The notes beneath the pieces were generated by a model. That model had not been told where the DNA came from. It made no database searches and saw only the letters and a program-made list of their open reading frames with translations. The position numbers were made by a program, and so were the translations under genes. Shown here one piece after another: positions 27,547 to 35,746 of a DNA stretch of 42,494 nucleotides (its first letter is position 1; each line of letters starts with the position of its first letter). The stretch comes from Ruminiclostridium papyrosolvens C7 (GTDB taxonomy: Bacteria; Bacillota; Clostridia; Acetivibrionales; DSM-1351), in contig NZ_ATAY01000082.1 in NCBI RefSeq assembly GCF_000421965.1, positions 1-42,494 on the forward strand, given 5' to 3'.

Positions 27547-27615
27547 TTTATAAGTGTGGACAGAAATTTATAATATATTCATTGAAAGGATAAAACTTTG
27601 ATTTACGTAAATTTT

Positions 27616-28038
27616 TTATTTATTAATTACGAGCTTACTAATTTGATGAGCTTCTAAATTTTTGCTTCGTTTTATCCATTTGAAAATTACCGTATTATTG
27701 TTGTTGAGTATCCCAAGTTCTTTTAGAAAATTTAGCATTAAGCTTTTTTCTATACCTTTCATTCTTTGGGATCTTCTTGCTATTTCTATTACTGATTGGT
27801 TATCTCCGTAAAATTTAATGAAACATCCCTTTGGTATTAAGTTCTTTGATTGTCTATTATTTAAATAGCCTATTGCTTTATTTAATGCCCTAAATTCAGC
27901 CTCGTTGCTATTCTTACATGTTACCTTTTTTGAAGATTTCAAAATCAAGAAGGCATTTTCATTTTTAATAATAACTGATATGCCTGAAGCATTGGTTTCA
28001 GGTATAAAACTTGCATCGAAGTTTATTGTAATATCCAT
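27616..28038 (-). CDS. RNase H-like (RVT_3 type) protein
   Basis: At 140 aa it is a stand-alone RNase H fold. Three acidic positions are visible: Asp in INFDAS (about residue 8), Glu in SNEAEFRAL, Asp in FYGDNQSVIE. The fourth catalytic Asp position is His (NLEAHQISKL), a variant also common in RVT_3-type relatives. It might cleave RNA of RNA-DNA hybrids, but activity is uncertain. It is divergently placed to the XRE regulator across a 305-bp region and lies between two att-like repeats. GGTGA precedes its ATG. Confidence 0.75.
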   Translation of the reverse strand: MDITINFDASFIPETNASGISVIIKNENAFLILKSSKKVTCKNSNEAEFRALNKAIGYLNNRQSKNLIPKGCFIKFYGDNQSVIEIARRSQRMKGIEKSLMLNFLKELGILNNNNTVIFKWIKRSKNLEAHQISKLVINK

Positions 28039-28343
28039 AACGTCACCGCTTTTTCGTAATATGTAAGTATGTATAATAGTTGCCGGATACTTTGTTGATT
28101 ATGCAATCTTAAAAGTAATATAGTATGTGCAATTTACTTTAGTATGAGAATATAAATAAATACAATGTCTAATATAAAAGATTTTTCAAATGGGAAATGC
28201 AAAGTATGAAGGTCTAGTATTAGGGTATGAAGTGATAATTATAACGAAACACAACATTACAATGTTAGTTTTTGAAAAAGTTTCAAAAGTATGTTTGACA
28301 ATTGTTATATAATGGAATACAATATAATAAACGGGGTGAATTC
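28039..28343. promoter_or_regulatory. Divergent control region between RNase H-like gene and XRE regulator, with two palindromes
   Basis: AACATTACAATGTT (28253-28266) is a perfect 6+2+6 palindrome. TTTGAAA-aag-TTTCAAA (28271-28287) is a 7+3+7 palindrome ending 7 bp before the -35 of the XRE gene. Both are candidate operators for the XRE protein or another regulator. No gene is visible in the rest of the stretch. Confidence 0.5.
28295..28323 (+). promoter_or_regulatory. Promoter of the XRE regulator gene
   Basis: Perfect TTGACA (28295-28300), 17-bp spacer, TACAAT (28318-28323). The leader would be about 15 nt, with GGGGTGAA as ribosome binding site. Confidence 0.7.
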
Positions 28344-28886
28344 ATGGATAAAATTAGAAACAACTTTAAACAAATTAGAGAAATTTATGGAGTTACGCAG
28401 GATGAAATATCAAAAATAGTTGGTGTAAATAGGGCTACAATCTCACAATGGGAAACGGGAACAACAAGAGCATCAAGTGCAAATCTTGAAAAGTTATCAA
28501 TATTTTACGGTGTTGGCCCTGAAACTTTTTATGAACTTGAAGAGATTGATGAAACTCGACGTTACATGATTATTGAGTCATCTAAACATGCTAAAGAAAT
28601 TGAAGAGCAAAGCCATGGTGAAAGAAATAAGGTAGATGATCTCAAAGAGATATTTGAAAGTATCAGTTTTAGTGAATCACGTAGAAATTTCATGATGGCT
28701 ATGAAAATTTTACTTGCAAGTGCAGACCATGCTGAAACATTAGATGATTTGCAATTAGCTTATGATATTACTATCAAAATGGCAAAACGTTTAAATGCAA
28801 TAATTGATATACGTAGAGAAGAAGAAAAAGCAAAAAGGGAAAATAATGAAGAAACACTGTTTGATTTACTAGATAAATTTAATTAA
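28344..28886 (+). CDS. XRE-family transcriptional regulator
   Basis: About 180 aa. N-terminal HTH_3 domain, residues 4-60: FKQIREIYGVTQDEISKIVG then VNRATISQWETGTTRASSAN, a textbook Cro/CI helix-turn-helix. The C-terminal 110 residues are helical and charged, with no peptidase or ligand domain recognised. ATG 28344 follows GGGGTGAA; the TTG at 28302 overlaps the -10 region and is rejected. Likely autoregulates through the palindromes just upstream, and may set the state of the accessory region. Confidence 0.88.
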   Translation: MDKIRNNFKQIREIYGVTQDEISKIVGVNRATISQWETGTTRASSANLEKLSIFYGVGPETFYELEEIDETRRYMIIESSKHAKEIEEQSHGERNKVDDLKEIFESISFSESRRNFMMAMKILLASADHAETLDDLQLAYDITIKMAKRLNAIIDIRREEEKAKRENNEETLFDLLDKFN

Positions 28887-28927
28887 GTATAAAAATAAGT
28901 GGTAAAAAAGTGAACAAACACATAAGA

Positions 28928-28964
28928 AAAGTTCTATTAAGACCCTTAATCTCAATAGAACTTT
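28928..28964. terminator. Hairpin after the XRE gene
   Basis: AAAGTTCTATT (28928-28938) pairs perfectly with AATAGAACTTT (28954-28964) around a 15-nt loop. There is no T tract after it, so it may be an inefficient terminator, a stability element or a protein site. Confidence 0.4.
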
Positions 28965-29170
28965 CAGAAACGATTAATCATTATGATATAATACATCTCA
29001 ATCAAACTTTTAGTATTATATCAAAGTGTATGACACCCGTCAATGTTTCTGGCTAAATTATTGCCGAAAGGAAGTGTACGTATTCATAGCAATGCTCTTT
29101 TGTTTTGTTTTTTTTATAAAAAAATTAAAAATAATATTACTCACCAATGTGAGAGAAAGAGAGTATGCTC

Positions 29171-29446
29171 ATGAAGGCTACAAAAATTAAAATGAAAGAT
29201 GGATGTGGAACATCAAATAACTTGTTAGAGATTGACTCTATTTATATTTCTGATTGTGACAACCCTGGATTTTTTAAAAAATCCATTATACATGACTATG
29301 TTAAAGAGCATCCGGGTAGTATCCAGGTCGACATTTATCCTTATCCCAATATTATAGCTGCAACAAGTTCTTTGAATGAAAAATACGTAAAATCAACTCC
29401 TGATGGCTCAAATAAAGATAACTTATTATCTTTGCCGAGAGAATAG
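29171..29446 (+). CDS. DUF3892 domain protein
   Basis: About 92 aa. The family end signature is present: KYVKSTPDGSNKDNLLSLP corresponds to the DUF3892 motif (KYlrT.pDg...dNLLsLP). The N-terminus MKATKIKMKDG is also typical. Function is unknown; the family is often small and found next to DUF2188 genes, as here (12 nt gap). The ATG at 29171 has AGAGAG 7 nt upstream; an ATG at 29165 is the alternative. Confidence 0.72.
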   Translation: MKATKIKMKDGCGTSNNLLEIDSIYISDCDNPGFFKKSIIHDYVKEHPGSIQVDIYPYPNIIAATSSLNEKYVKSTPDGSNKDNLLSLPRE

Positions 29447-29458
29447 GAGAAGTATATT

Positions 29459-29683
29459 ATGGGAAAGAATCAACATGTAACACCACATCCAGAAGGTGGA
29501 TGGCAAGTTAAAGGTGCTGGTAATTCTAAGGCAACTTCTAGAACGGACACACAAAAAGAAGCAATAAATATTGCACGTGAGATTGCTAAAAATCAACAAT
29601 CCGAACTCATTATTCATCGTACTAATGGTCAAATAAGAGATAAAGATTCTTATGGAAATGACCAATACCCACCAAGAGGATAA
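29459..29683 (+). CDS. DUF2188 domain protein
   Basis: At 74 aa it fits DUF2188: HVTPHPEGGWQVKGAGN..KA followed by a helix (TDTQKEAINIAREIAKNQQ) and the strand SELIIHRTNGQIRDKDSYGN. The first half would form a small beta hairpin domain, and the conserved GGW..K and H..NG.I are seen. Function unknown. AGGAGA precedes the ATG by 8 nt. It likely shares an mRNA with the DUF3892 gene, ended by the hairpin at 29709-29743. Confidence 0.85.
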   Translation: MGKNQHVTPHPEGGWQVKGAGNSKATSRTDTQKEAINIAREIAKNQQSELIIHRTNGQIRDKDSYGNDQYPPRG

Positions 29684-29708
29684 CTATAAATTATAAATAT
29701 GTTGTTTT

Positions 29709-29743
29709 GATATGCTCTCTGTTTAGTAGACAGGGAGCATATC
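29709..29743 (+). terminator. Probable terminator after the DUF2188 gene
   Basis: GATATGCTCTCTGT (29709-29722) pairs over 14 bp with ACAGGGAGCATATC (29730-29743), with one T-G wobble. The following run is T-rich but interrupted, so efficiency is uncertain. Confidence 0.6.
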
Positions 29744-29811
29744 ATCTTATATTATTTTCTACAATCAATAATTGAATCATTGTAAATTATAGTTAAGGAG
29801 GCTACATAATA

Positions 29812-30456
29812 TTGGTTCCAAATCATAAGTTTGAGATATATAGGGGAGATATCATTCTAGCTGATTTAAAAGGTAGATTAGACCTAGCCATTATGAATAA
29901 AGTAGTACCGGTTATAGTAGTGAGTAATGATAAGGGGAATTTATATAGTACTATTTTAAGCGTGATTCCTATATCAAATGAAATAGAATTGATTAATCAA
30001 TTCTATCCCCAAAATACGATGTTTAAAGAAATCCCCACAGATAACTGTGGTATACATGTTCCCATCCCCAATAATAATATATATCCAGATTCTGTAGCAC
30101 TTCCAGAATTAATTACAACAATTTCTAGAACGAGAGTTACACAAGTAATTGGACATTGTTCACCTTTAACTATGAATAGGCTAGATATTGCCATGAACTT
30201 GTGGTATAAGTTCTATACCATTGAGAAAATTAGAAATCAATTAATAGAGTTACTGGCTAAAATAGAAAGAACAGCAAATCAAATTGATATATTAAAAGGC
30301 AAGATATGTGACGATGGAAATAACTCTAGAAAAATGGAAAAATATAAATTTAAAAATTTAGTATATAAGGCACTATTAAAACAAATATGCAAGCATTATT
30401 CTGTAAGCGAAGAACATTTTGTAATGCATAAAGAAATACGATTTATTAATGTGTAG
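29812..30456 (+). CDS. MazF/PemK-like protein with a long C-terminal extension
   Basis: The first 120 residues or so read as a PemK/MazF fold: FEIYRGDIILADLKG (the conserved RGDI strand), VVPVIVVSNDKGN, ILSVIPIS, then ISRTRVTQVIGHCS near the end of the domain. MazF toxins cut RNA at short motifs. Here the protein is 214 aa, about 100 more than usual; the extension has a coiled-coil-like helix (IEKIRNQLIELLAKIERTAN). No MazE-like antitoxin is visible next to it. TTG start with AAGGAGG (29795-29801) 10 nt upstream. Confidence 0.72.
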   Translation: MVPNHKFEIYRGDIILADLKGRLDLAIMNKVVPVIVVSNDKGNLYSTILSVIPISNEIELINQFYPQNTMFKEIPTDNCGIHVPIPNNNIYPDSVALPELITTISRTRVTQVIGHCSPLTMNRLDIAMNLWYKFYTIEKIRNQLIELLAKIERTANQIDILKGKICDDGNNSRKMEKYKFKNLVYKALLKQICKHYSVSEEHFVMHKEIRFINV

Positions 30457-30704
30457 AATGGTGAAAGATTAGATAATTATTAATTAAAGTTTTAAATTTC
30501 GATTTCCTCAAAGCAGGTGCTGTAAGTGCAGTGGATAAAAAGTATAAAAACAATATTTAAATGGTCATCTACCATTAGGTATTCAGTCAGTATGTAGTTC
30601 AGAAATAAGAAGTTTCTAACGTCTTCAGTCAAACCTATTTGCCGTTATCAGTGGTTTCGTGAATGAAAAAGTTATATACAATTTATTTAAAGGAGGTTTT
30701 TGAG

Positions 30705-31802
30705 ATGAACGAACAAGAATATCAGCGAAAATTATTTGAGCAACTAAATATGCATGATATTAATTTAGACTTATTATCAAAATGGTACTTTTCTATATTA
30801 GAGCAATTGAGGACTAGTTTTGAACGATCAAGTAACATTATTCATCCACGTCATAGGGGAGATATTAGAGAATATGATATAAAAGCTATTATTAAAGACA
30901 TAATTCCATCAAGTTATGCTGTTACTAAAGGATATGCTATTAATAATCTATCACTGATAAGTCTTGAACAGGACTTATTAATTTATAAAAAATCATCTTA
31001 TAGTCCTTTTATAAAAACATCCGAATTAGAATATTTACCTATTGAATCAATATTTACTTCAATAGAAATTAAGTCAAATCTAACACATAATGAATTGCGA
31101 AAATGCATTTTAAATTGTGTTAGTTTAAAAAAATTAAGGTATAACAATAGCAATTATTCATATAAAAAAGAAGAAGGTCTTAATTTATTTTATTGTATAT
31201 TTGCTTATAAATCTGAACTAACTATAGAAAAAATTATAAGTTATCTGAATGATTATAATAAAGATATCCCAGAAAATTTAAGGATTAATATGATATATAT
31301 ATTAAATGAGGGATTAATACTGCCTGCTATAGATAATAATCATCATAATATAACTTTAAATTATAAAGACATTATGAAGATTAATAATGGGTATTTATCG
31401 GTTCCTAATCTTTCAAGTAGACAAGAAGAGGAATTTAAAGCACTACATTTTTTGTTATTTTTATCATTAATTGTTGATTTGTTAATTCACGATAATTCAA
31501 ATCAACTCCCAATGTATACTAACTATGTTTATTTACCGATTTATTGGCTACAACAAATAGATAGTAAAAGAGATGATCACGAGTTTATTCCCAAAAAAGG
31601 TTTAAGTAAAGGATTAGAATGTCTTATGGCTTACACAGAAAAATGTAAGAAATGTGGTAAAGAATATACTTTTTACAATAAAGATTTAGATGAACATATA
31701 CATAATCGATTTAGAGAGCAGGGACTAACTTATTATGATAAAACACAAGAATTCATATATTGTGAATGTGGAGAAGCATTTAATACTTCAGAATTCAAGT
31801 AA
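30705..31802 (+). CDS. DUF6602-like protein with PD-(D/E)XK nuclease-like core
   Basis: About 365 aa. An early HRGDIREYDIKAIIKDIIP (Glu of the core helix), then SLEQDLLIYKK (Asp) and FTSIEIKSNLTHNEL (the E-x-K), together match the DUF6602 layout, which belongs to the PD-(D/E)XK-like group. The C-terminus carries a treble-clef-like zinc motif (CKKCGKEY ... CECGEAF). Such proteins are scattered in accessory regions, some near defence genes. Start ATG 30705 follows a perfect AAAGGAGG; ATG 30663 lies before it. It is followed by a membrane protein gene. Confidence 0.7.
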   Translation: MNEQEYQRKLFEQLNMHDINLDLLSKWYFSILEQLRTSFERSSNIIHPRHRGDIREYDIKAIIKDIIPSSYAVTKGYAINNLSLISLEQDLLIYKKSSYSPFIKTSELEYLPIESIFTSIEIKSNLTHNELRKCILNCVSLKKLRYNNSNYSYKKEEGLNLFYCIFAYKSELTIEKIISYLNDYNKDIPENLRINMIYILNEGLILPAIDNNHHNITLNYKDIMKINNGYLSVPNLSSRQEEEFKALHFLLFLSLIVDLLIHDNSNQLPMYTNYVYLPIYWLQQIDSKRDDHEFIPKKGLSKGLECLMAYTEKCKKCGKEYTFYNKDLDEHIHNRFREQGLTYYDKTQEFIYCECGEAFNTSEFK

Positions 31803-32219
31803 ACTAACTGCGATAACATATGCATTCACGTTAGGGGTTCGCCAGTAATATGCTCCGTTTATGGTAGACGGCTTAATATAAGACAGAAAATATTATGTTT
31901 ATCTAGTCTGCATAACCCCTTCATTTCTAATATCCGAATTTTCCAGAGTAATATGGCCGTATTCCATTTGATCCTTATGGAAAAATATAATAGTTTTGTA
32001 TTTATGAGAAATAATACACTAAAGCCATTGCCTGAAAATCATTTTGCAAACATATTAAAGAAGATATATCTTTCATGTGAAAAGAATGTGTAGAAGATAA
32101 TCTTGCCAATCAGAATTGCATTTGGTGTATTAGACATAACTACCAACTTTTACCTTAATGAAACCTTACTATTATATACATGTACCGGGAGTAATTCATA
32201 TCAAAAAAATGAAAGGGAG
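31803..32219. other. Non-coding stretch with one dispersed repeat copy
   Basis: It contains a degenerate copy of an intergenic repeat (31911-31970; see that entry). A 38-codon frame at 31977-32093 has no ribosome binding site and no recognised family. The open frame from TTG 32103 to 32219 that precedes the membrane protein has no ribosome site and is treated here as leader. No promoter stands out with certainty. Confidence 0.4.
31911..31970. repeat. Dispersed intergenic repeat, copy A
   Basis: It shares, with mismatches, ACCCCTTCATTTCTAATAT, CGAATTTT and AGTAATAT with copies B and C (33803-33884 and 35369-35440). It is the most degenerate of the three and lies downstream of the DUF6602-like gene. 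Confidence 0.5.
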
Positions 32220-33770
32220 GTGGATATTATACAAAGCATCTTTAGCAATCGAGAAATTGCAATCGGGTTATGGGGATTACTAGTTGTAATAATCGTTCTT
32301 TTTACAAAGCCGGGTAAAAACTTTATAAAGTCAATACTTCCAATTGTTTTCTGCAGAAAGTTCGTTATTTTTTATATCATATTCTTGAGTTTCTTCGTGT
32401 TGACAGTATACCTTCTATATTTGGTAGAATATTGGAACTTAGCGTTATTGAAGAATACAATATTATGGGTTATACTTGTAGAAATTCCCCTATTTGTTAA
32501 GGCAATTGAAAAAGCAAAAGATAGTAGATTCTTTAGAAAGTTAATAAATGATAATCTAGCTTTGATTACAATAATTCAATTTATTTTTGGTTTTTGGTCC
32601 TTTGGACTTTTAACAGAATTAATACTAATCCCTTCTGCACTTTTCTTAGGACTTATGTATGCTATAACTTCAAAAGAAGAAAAATATAAGGCTATTAAAA
32701 AGATTTTAGATATGTTGTTATTAACATTCACTTGTATAGCTTTATTTTTTATAATAAGAAAAATCGTAAGAAATCCTTATGATCTATTTAATTCTAAAGC
32801 ATTAAAGGAATTTCTTCTTCCGTTACTTTTGTTATTTCTGAATCTTCCAATAGTTTATGGATTAGCATTATTCAATATGTATGAACAAATTTTTATAAGA
32901 CTAAAAGGTAGTTCTATCGAAAAGCGTAAAATGAAGAAGCGAATATTGTTATTTGGAAATTTCAACTTGACGAAAACATCATCCATAATCAATAAAGGTA
33001 TACACTTGCTTATTACCAGCCTAACAGATAAGGACATGGAGAAAAACATAAAAATACTAGACAAATATTTAGAAAGCCGAGTGGGAGATAATTATATGAA
33101 ACGAGCGAATTTTTATAAATTATGCTGTATATTGGGTTTTATTATTTCTGTTTTTGGATTAATTATTTGTAATTCAGATGTCAGTATTAAAGATATCATT
33201 ACATTGAATTTTGCGTTTAATTTTGCTAAAGCAAAAGAAATTATTACGTATATTTGTTCAATAGGTATAACTCTTTGTTTATGTCTATTTGTATATTCTA
33301 TTGGTTATTCAAAGAAAAAATATGAGGAAATTTCACAGATAAAGAAATATGCTTTGCAGGGATACTTATATTTACTTAACCGTCAGTTTAGACATTTAAA
33401 AGAAGTTTTGCCCATTGACGAGCCACAAGAATTGTTTATACAATATATTGAACCAGCAATTGAACTTAAAATTGAATGTGAAAAGATTATTTCATCTTAC
33501 GATAACCTCTTATCGTATTGGGAATTAGACAGTATTAAACAATTACAATTATATGCAGATATATTTTTAAAAGATATTTGTCATGATGAAAATACACTTA
33601 TTAATATGGGATCTACAGAATACATAAGTTATCATAACAAACGAATCAAGGATGCCCCCCAAAATGAAAAAATTAACACTTTCAAATACACCATAAAAAA
33701 AGATGCTGAAAAGTATGCTGAGCAGGTTAATTTATGCCGGGATGAATTTAAGAATTTAATTGATAAATAG
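32220..33770 (+). CDS. Polytopic membrane protein of unknown function
   Basis: About 515 aa with roughly nine predicted membrane helices: near residues 15-30, 45-70, 75-95, 115-155, 165-190, 200-225 and two around 310-385, then a soluble C-terminal part of about 150 aa with helical, charged sequence. N-terminal QSIFSNREIAIGLWGLL recalls a group of uncharacterised clostridial and bacilli membrane proteins. Start choice is unclear: GGGAGG (32215-32220) is followed only by GTG 32220, ATT 32226 and ATA 32229, so a rare ATT or ATA start is possible. It follows a PD-(D/E)XK-like gene; a joint role is speculative. Confidence 0.6.
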   Translation: MDIIQSIFSNREIAIGLWGLLVVIIVLFTKPGKNFIKSILPIVFCRKFVIFYIIFLSFFVLTVYLLYLVEYWNLALLKNTILWVILVEIPLFVKAIEKAKDSRFFRKLINDNLALITIIQFIFGFWSFGLLTELILIPSALFLGLMYAITSKEEKYKAIKKILDMLLLTFTCIALFFIIRKIVRNPYDLFNSKALKEFLLPLLLLFLNLPIVYGLALFNMYEQIFIRLKGSSIEKRKMKKRILLFGNFNLTKTSSIINKGIHLLITSLTDKDMEKNIKILDKYLESRVGDNYMKRANFYKLCCILGFIISVFGLIICNSDVSIKDIITLNFAFNFAKAKEIITYICSIGITLCLCLFVYSIGYSKKKYEEISQIKKYALQGYLYLLNRQFRHLKEVLPIDEPQELFIQYIEPAIELKIECEKIISSYDNLLSYWELDSIKQLQLYADIFLKDICHDENTLINMGSTEYISYHNKRIKDAPQNEKINTFKYTIKKDAEKYAEQVNLCRDEFKNLIDK

Positions 33771-33802
33771 AAAAAGCTCTTTAAAACGCATTAACCGTAT
33801 TC

Positions 33803-33884
33803 AGTCCACATACCCCCTTCCATTTCCAATATCGGAATTTTTGAGGGTAATATCGGAGTTTCCCAGTATTCCTTCGGATATTAT
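33803..33884. repeat. Dispersed intergenic repeat, copy B
   Basis: TTCCATTTCCAATATCGGAA is shared exactly with copy C, followed in both by GGGTAATAT, GAGTTT and CCAGTAT. Overall identity to copy C is roughly 80-85% by eye over about 70 bp. Confidence 0.75.
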
Positions 33885-33952
33885 AATCGATGAAAGTACT
33901 GATATAAGCGGGCTTTAACGGTTTTACACGGAAAATAATTTTTTCGGATTTT

Positions 33953-33981
33953 AATTAAATTGAATTTAATTTGATTTAATT
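33953..33981. repeat. AT-rich att-like repeat, right copy
   Basis: A 29-bp imperfect palindrome (arms begin AATTAAAT and end ATTTAATT). Over 26 bp it differs from 27521-27546 at one position and has 3 differences in 24 from 21037-21060. It may be the right end of an island or a recombinase core site. Confidence 0.5.
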
Positions 33982-34026
33982 CTATAGTAAATAGTAAAAA
34001 AATAGCATAACGTTCTTTAAATGCAT

Positions 34027-34071
34027 AAATAGTAAAAAGGCTCCCCCAAAAAGGAAGCCTTTTTACTATTT
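34027..34071. terminator. Strong terminator hairpin, probably bidirectional
   Basis: AAATAGTAAAAAGGCT (34027-34042) pairs over 16 bp with AGCCTTTTTACTATTT (34056-34071). Loop is C- and A-rich. It ends transcripts from the membrane protein gene side. Confidence 0.8.
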
Positions 34072-34188
34072 ATTTAACGTCAACTAACTAAATATATTAT
34101 AACTTTACATAGATAAACGGGTTAGTTATGGTAGAATTAGTAATGTGAATTTAATTCTTATATTAACTTTTTGATTAAGGAGCTTCAA

Positions 34189-35301
34189 ATGAAAAGGAAA
34201 TTAATGATTTTAAGTTTCACTTTGCTTCTTTTAGTCTCGTCAACTAATATATCATACTCATCAACAAAAATTATCGAAAGCCCAGATATTCGCCTGATAA
34301 TTAATGGAAAGTCATGTACTGTAAATAGCATACCCATTTTGATGAATGGAAGGACGTTACTGCCACTGACGGATGTAGCGTCAGCTTTTGGAATTCCAAA
34401 CGATAAGCAACATATTATTTGGAATAGTGCACAAAAAAGCATATCTATTATAAAGGATTCTAGTAAAATCATTATATCAATTAACAAGAATAAGGCATTA
34501 GTCAATAACAAAGAAATTAAAACAGATGTATACCCGATAATTTATAAAGATAGGACATACATACCTTTGAGTCTGATTGGGAATTGTTTTGAGAGAAAAG
34601 TTCTTTGGGATGGTAATTCTAAGACTATAGCCATATGTAGTTCAGATAATTATAATGCCAATAAATCAATTATAGAGAATTGTGTGGCTTCCATGAATGC
34701 TCTTAGGAAATATGAGCTTATCCAGAATGGCAATTCAGACTATGAATACATTGATACAGGAGAAACCGGTAAAACCCATAGTAATTCATACCAAATATGG
34801 GATATTGATAAAAGAATTTTGAGTTTATCATATAATAGCAATTTAGTCTTCAGTTCAGGTGGAAGTACGTCATTTAATAATATGATATACACAGCTGAAG
34901 GCAAATCGTATACAAAGAGTAGCGATAACCCTTGGAAACTGGATACATCAATAGAAACCAAAAAAAATGATGTGTTTAAAAATGATTTTGGAAAGCTATT
35001 TGATAAGTCTATATATTATTCAGGTTTGAGAAAAACCGTATCTCCGGGATTAAATGATATTATCCTGGAAGGTGATGTTATAAATATGTCGGAGTCAGAC
35101 AAAGATGATAGAGTTATAAACTGCCATACAAAAATAGTTATTGATATAAATAATTATTTCATTAAGCAGATGACTGCTTATTCAAATACAATAAGCCGAT
35201 TTGAGGGAGAAGACTATCTAAAACACTATACAGACTATGATAGCCATTATAACAAGCTTGATGATAAATATGAAATTCCTAACCCTGTAGATAATAATTA
35301 A
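34189..35301 (+). CDS. Secreted protein with copper amine oxidase N-terminal-like domain
   Basis: Signal peptide MKRKLMILSFTLLLLVSSTN, cleaved near YSS. Residues about 30-150 are a Cu_amine_oxidN1 (stalk) domain in two halves: IRLIINGKSCTVNSIPILMN, GRTLLPLTDVASAFG and RTYIPLSLIGNCFERKVLWD. This domain is common in clostridial surface proteins and does not imply oxidase activity. The remaining 220 residues (NSIIENCVASMNALRKYELI ...) resemble LppX/DUF6612-like lipid-binding folds, but weakly. ATG 34189 follows AAGGAG (34177-34182). It has its own terminator at 35499. Confidence 0.8.
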   Translation: MKRKLMILSFTLLLLVSSTNISYSSTKIIESPDIRLIINGKSCTVNSIPILMNGRTLLPLTDVASAFGIPNDKQHIIWNSAQKSISIIKDSSKIIISINKNKALVNNKEIKTDVYPIIYKDRTYIPLSLIGNCFERKVLWDGNSKTIAICSSDNYNANKSIIENCVASMNALRKYELIQNGNSDYEYIDTGETGKTHSNSYQIWDIDKRILSLSYNSNLVFSSGGSTSFNNMIYTAEGKSYTKSSDNPWKLDTSIETKKNDVFKNDFGKLFDKSIYYSGLRKTVSPGLNDIILEGDVINMSESDKDDRVINCHTKIVIDINNYFIKQMTAYSNTISRFEGEDYLKHYTDYDSHYNKLDDKYEIPNPVDNN

Positions 35302-35368
35302 CTAAGTTTTTATGTATATAAGAAAAGGGAATATTACAAAAATCTAGACTAATATATTTCATTAAAAA

Positions 35369-35440
35369 TACCCTCTTCCATTTCCAATATCGGAATTTTT
35401 TTAGGGTAATATTTGAGTTTTCCAGTATACCTTTGCATAT
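35369..35440. repeat. Dispersed intergenic repeat, copy C
   Basis: Close relative of copy B, with the same TTCCATTTCCAATATCGGAA core (35376-35395). Like copies A and B it lies just after a gene on the plus strand. Confidence 0.75.
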
Positions 35441-35498
35441 AACTAGTTAGTGTATGCAGTTTTTAGGGATTTTATGCCTGAGTAATAGAAAAAATTTT

Positions 35499-35545
35499 AA
35501 ATCCAGAAATGCCAATTTTTAATAGGTGTTTCTGGATTTTTTATT
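35499..35545 (+). terminator. Rho-independent terminator after the copper amine oxidase-like gene
   Basis: AAATCCAGAAATGCC (35499-35513) pairs with GGTGTTTCTGGATTT (35525-35539), with two wobble pairs, followed by a T run. Confidence 0.82.
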
Positions 35546-35746
35546 TCTGGAACAGGACTTTATATACAGATCACATATTAGGTTGTTGTAGTAGAATTAA
35601 AAATATATAAAAATCAACTTCTGTTTAATGCTAACATCTAGTTTTTATGATGTTATTAATAATTTTTGGTATATAGTGAACCATTCATATTACAACTTAC
35701 ACTCTTATTATAAAGGAGCTCCTATTGAGTAGAAAGGGGAAAGATT

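Larger units (their letters stand above)
33771..34188. other. Non-coding stretch with repeat, att-like site and terminator
   Basis: It holds copy B of the dispersed repeat (33803-33884), the right att-like repeat (33953-33981), a strong hairpin (34027-34071) and the leader of the next gene. A weak promoter candidate (TTAACG 34074-34079, TTATAA 34097-34102) may serve that gene. No coding frame is seen. Confidence 0.5.
35302..35746. other. Non-coding stretch with repeat and terminator
   Basis: Copy C of the dispersed repeat (35369-35440) and a strong terminator (35499-35545) lie here. The remaining 200 bp are the leader of the sigma factor gene. A TGAACC (35677-35682) could be an ECF-type -35 for autoregulation, but no clear -10 partner was fixed. 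Confidence 0.45.

Noticed and set aside
31977..32093. 38-codon ORF ending just before the membrane protein gene's upstream frame
   Set aside because: It has no ribosome binding site, no recognised family, and overlaps the end of an intergenic repeat.
34082..34127. AACTAAC / GTTAGTT inverted repeat before the copper amine oxidase-like gene
   Set aside because: Arms are only 7 bp with a 32-bp gap in AT-rich DNA, so it is likely chance.
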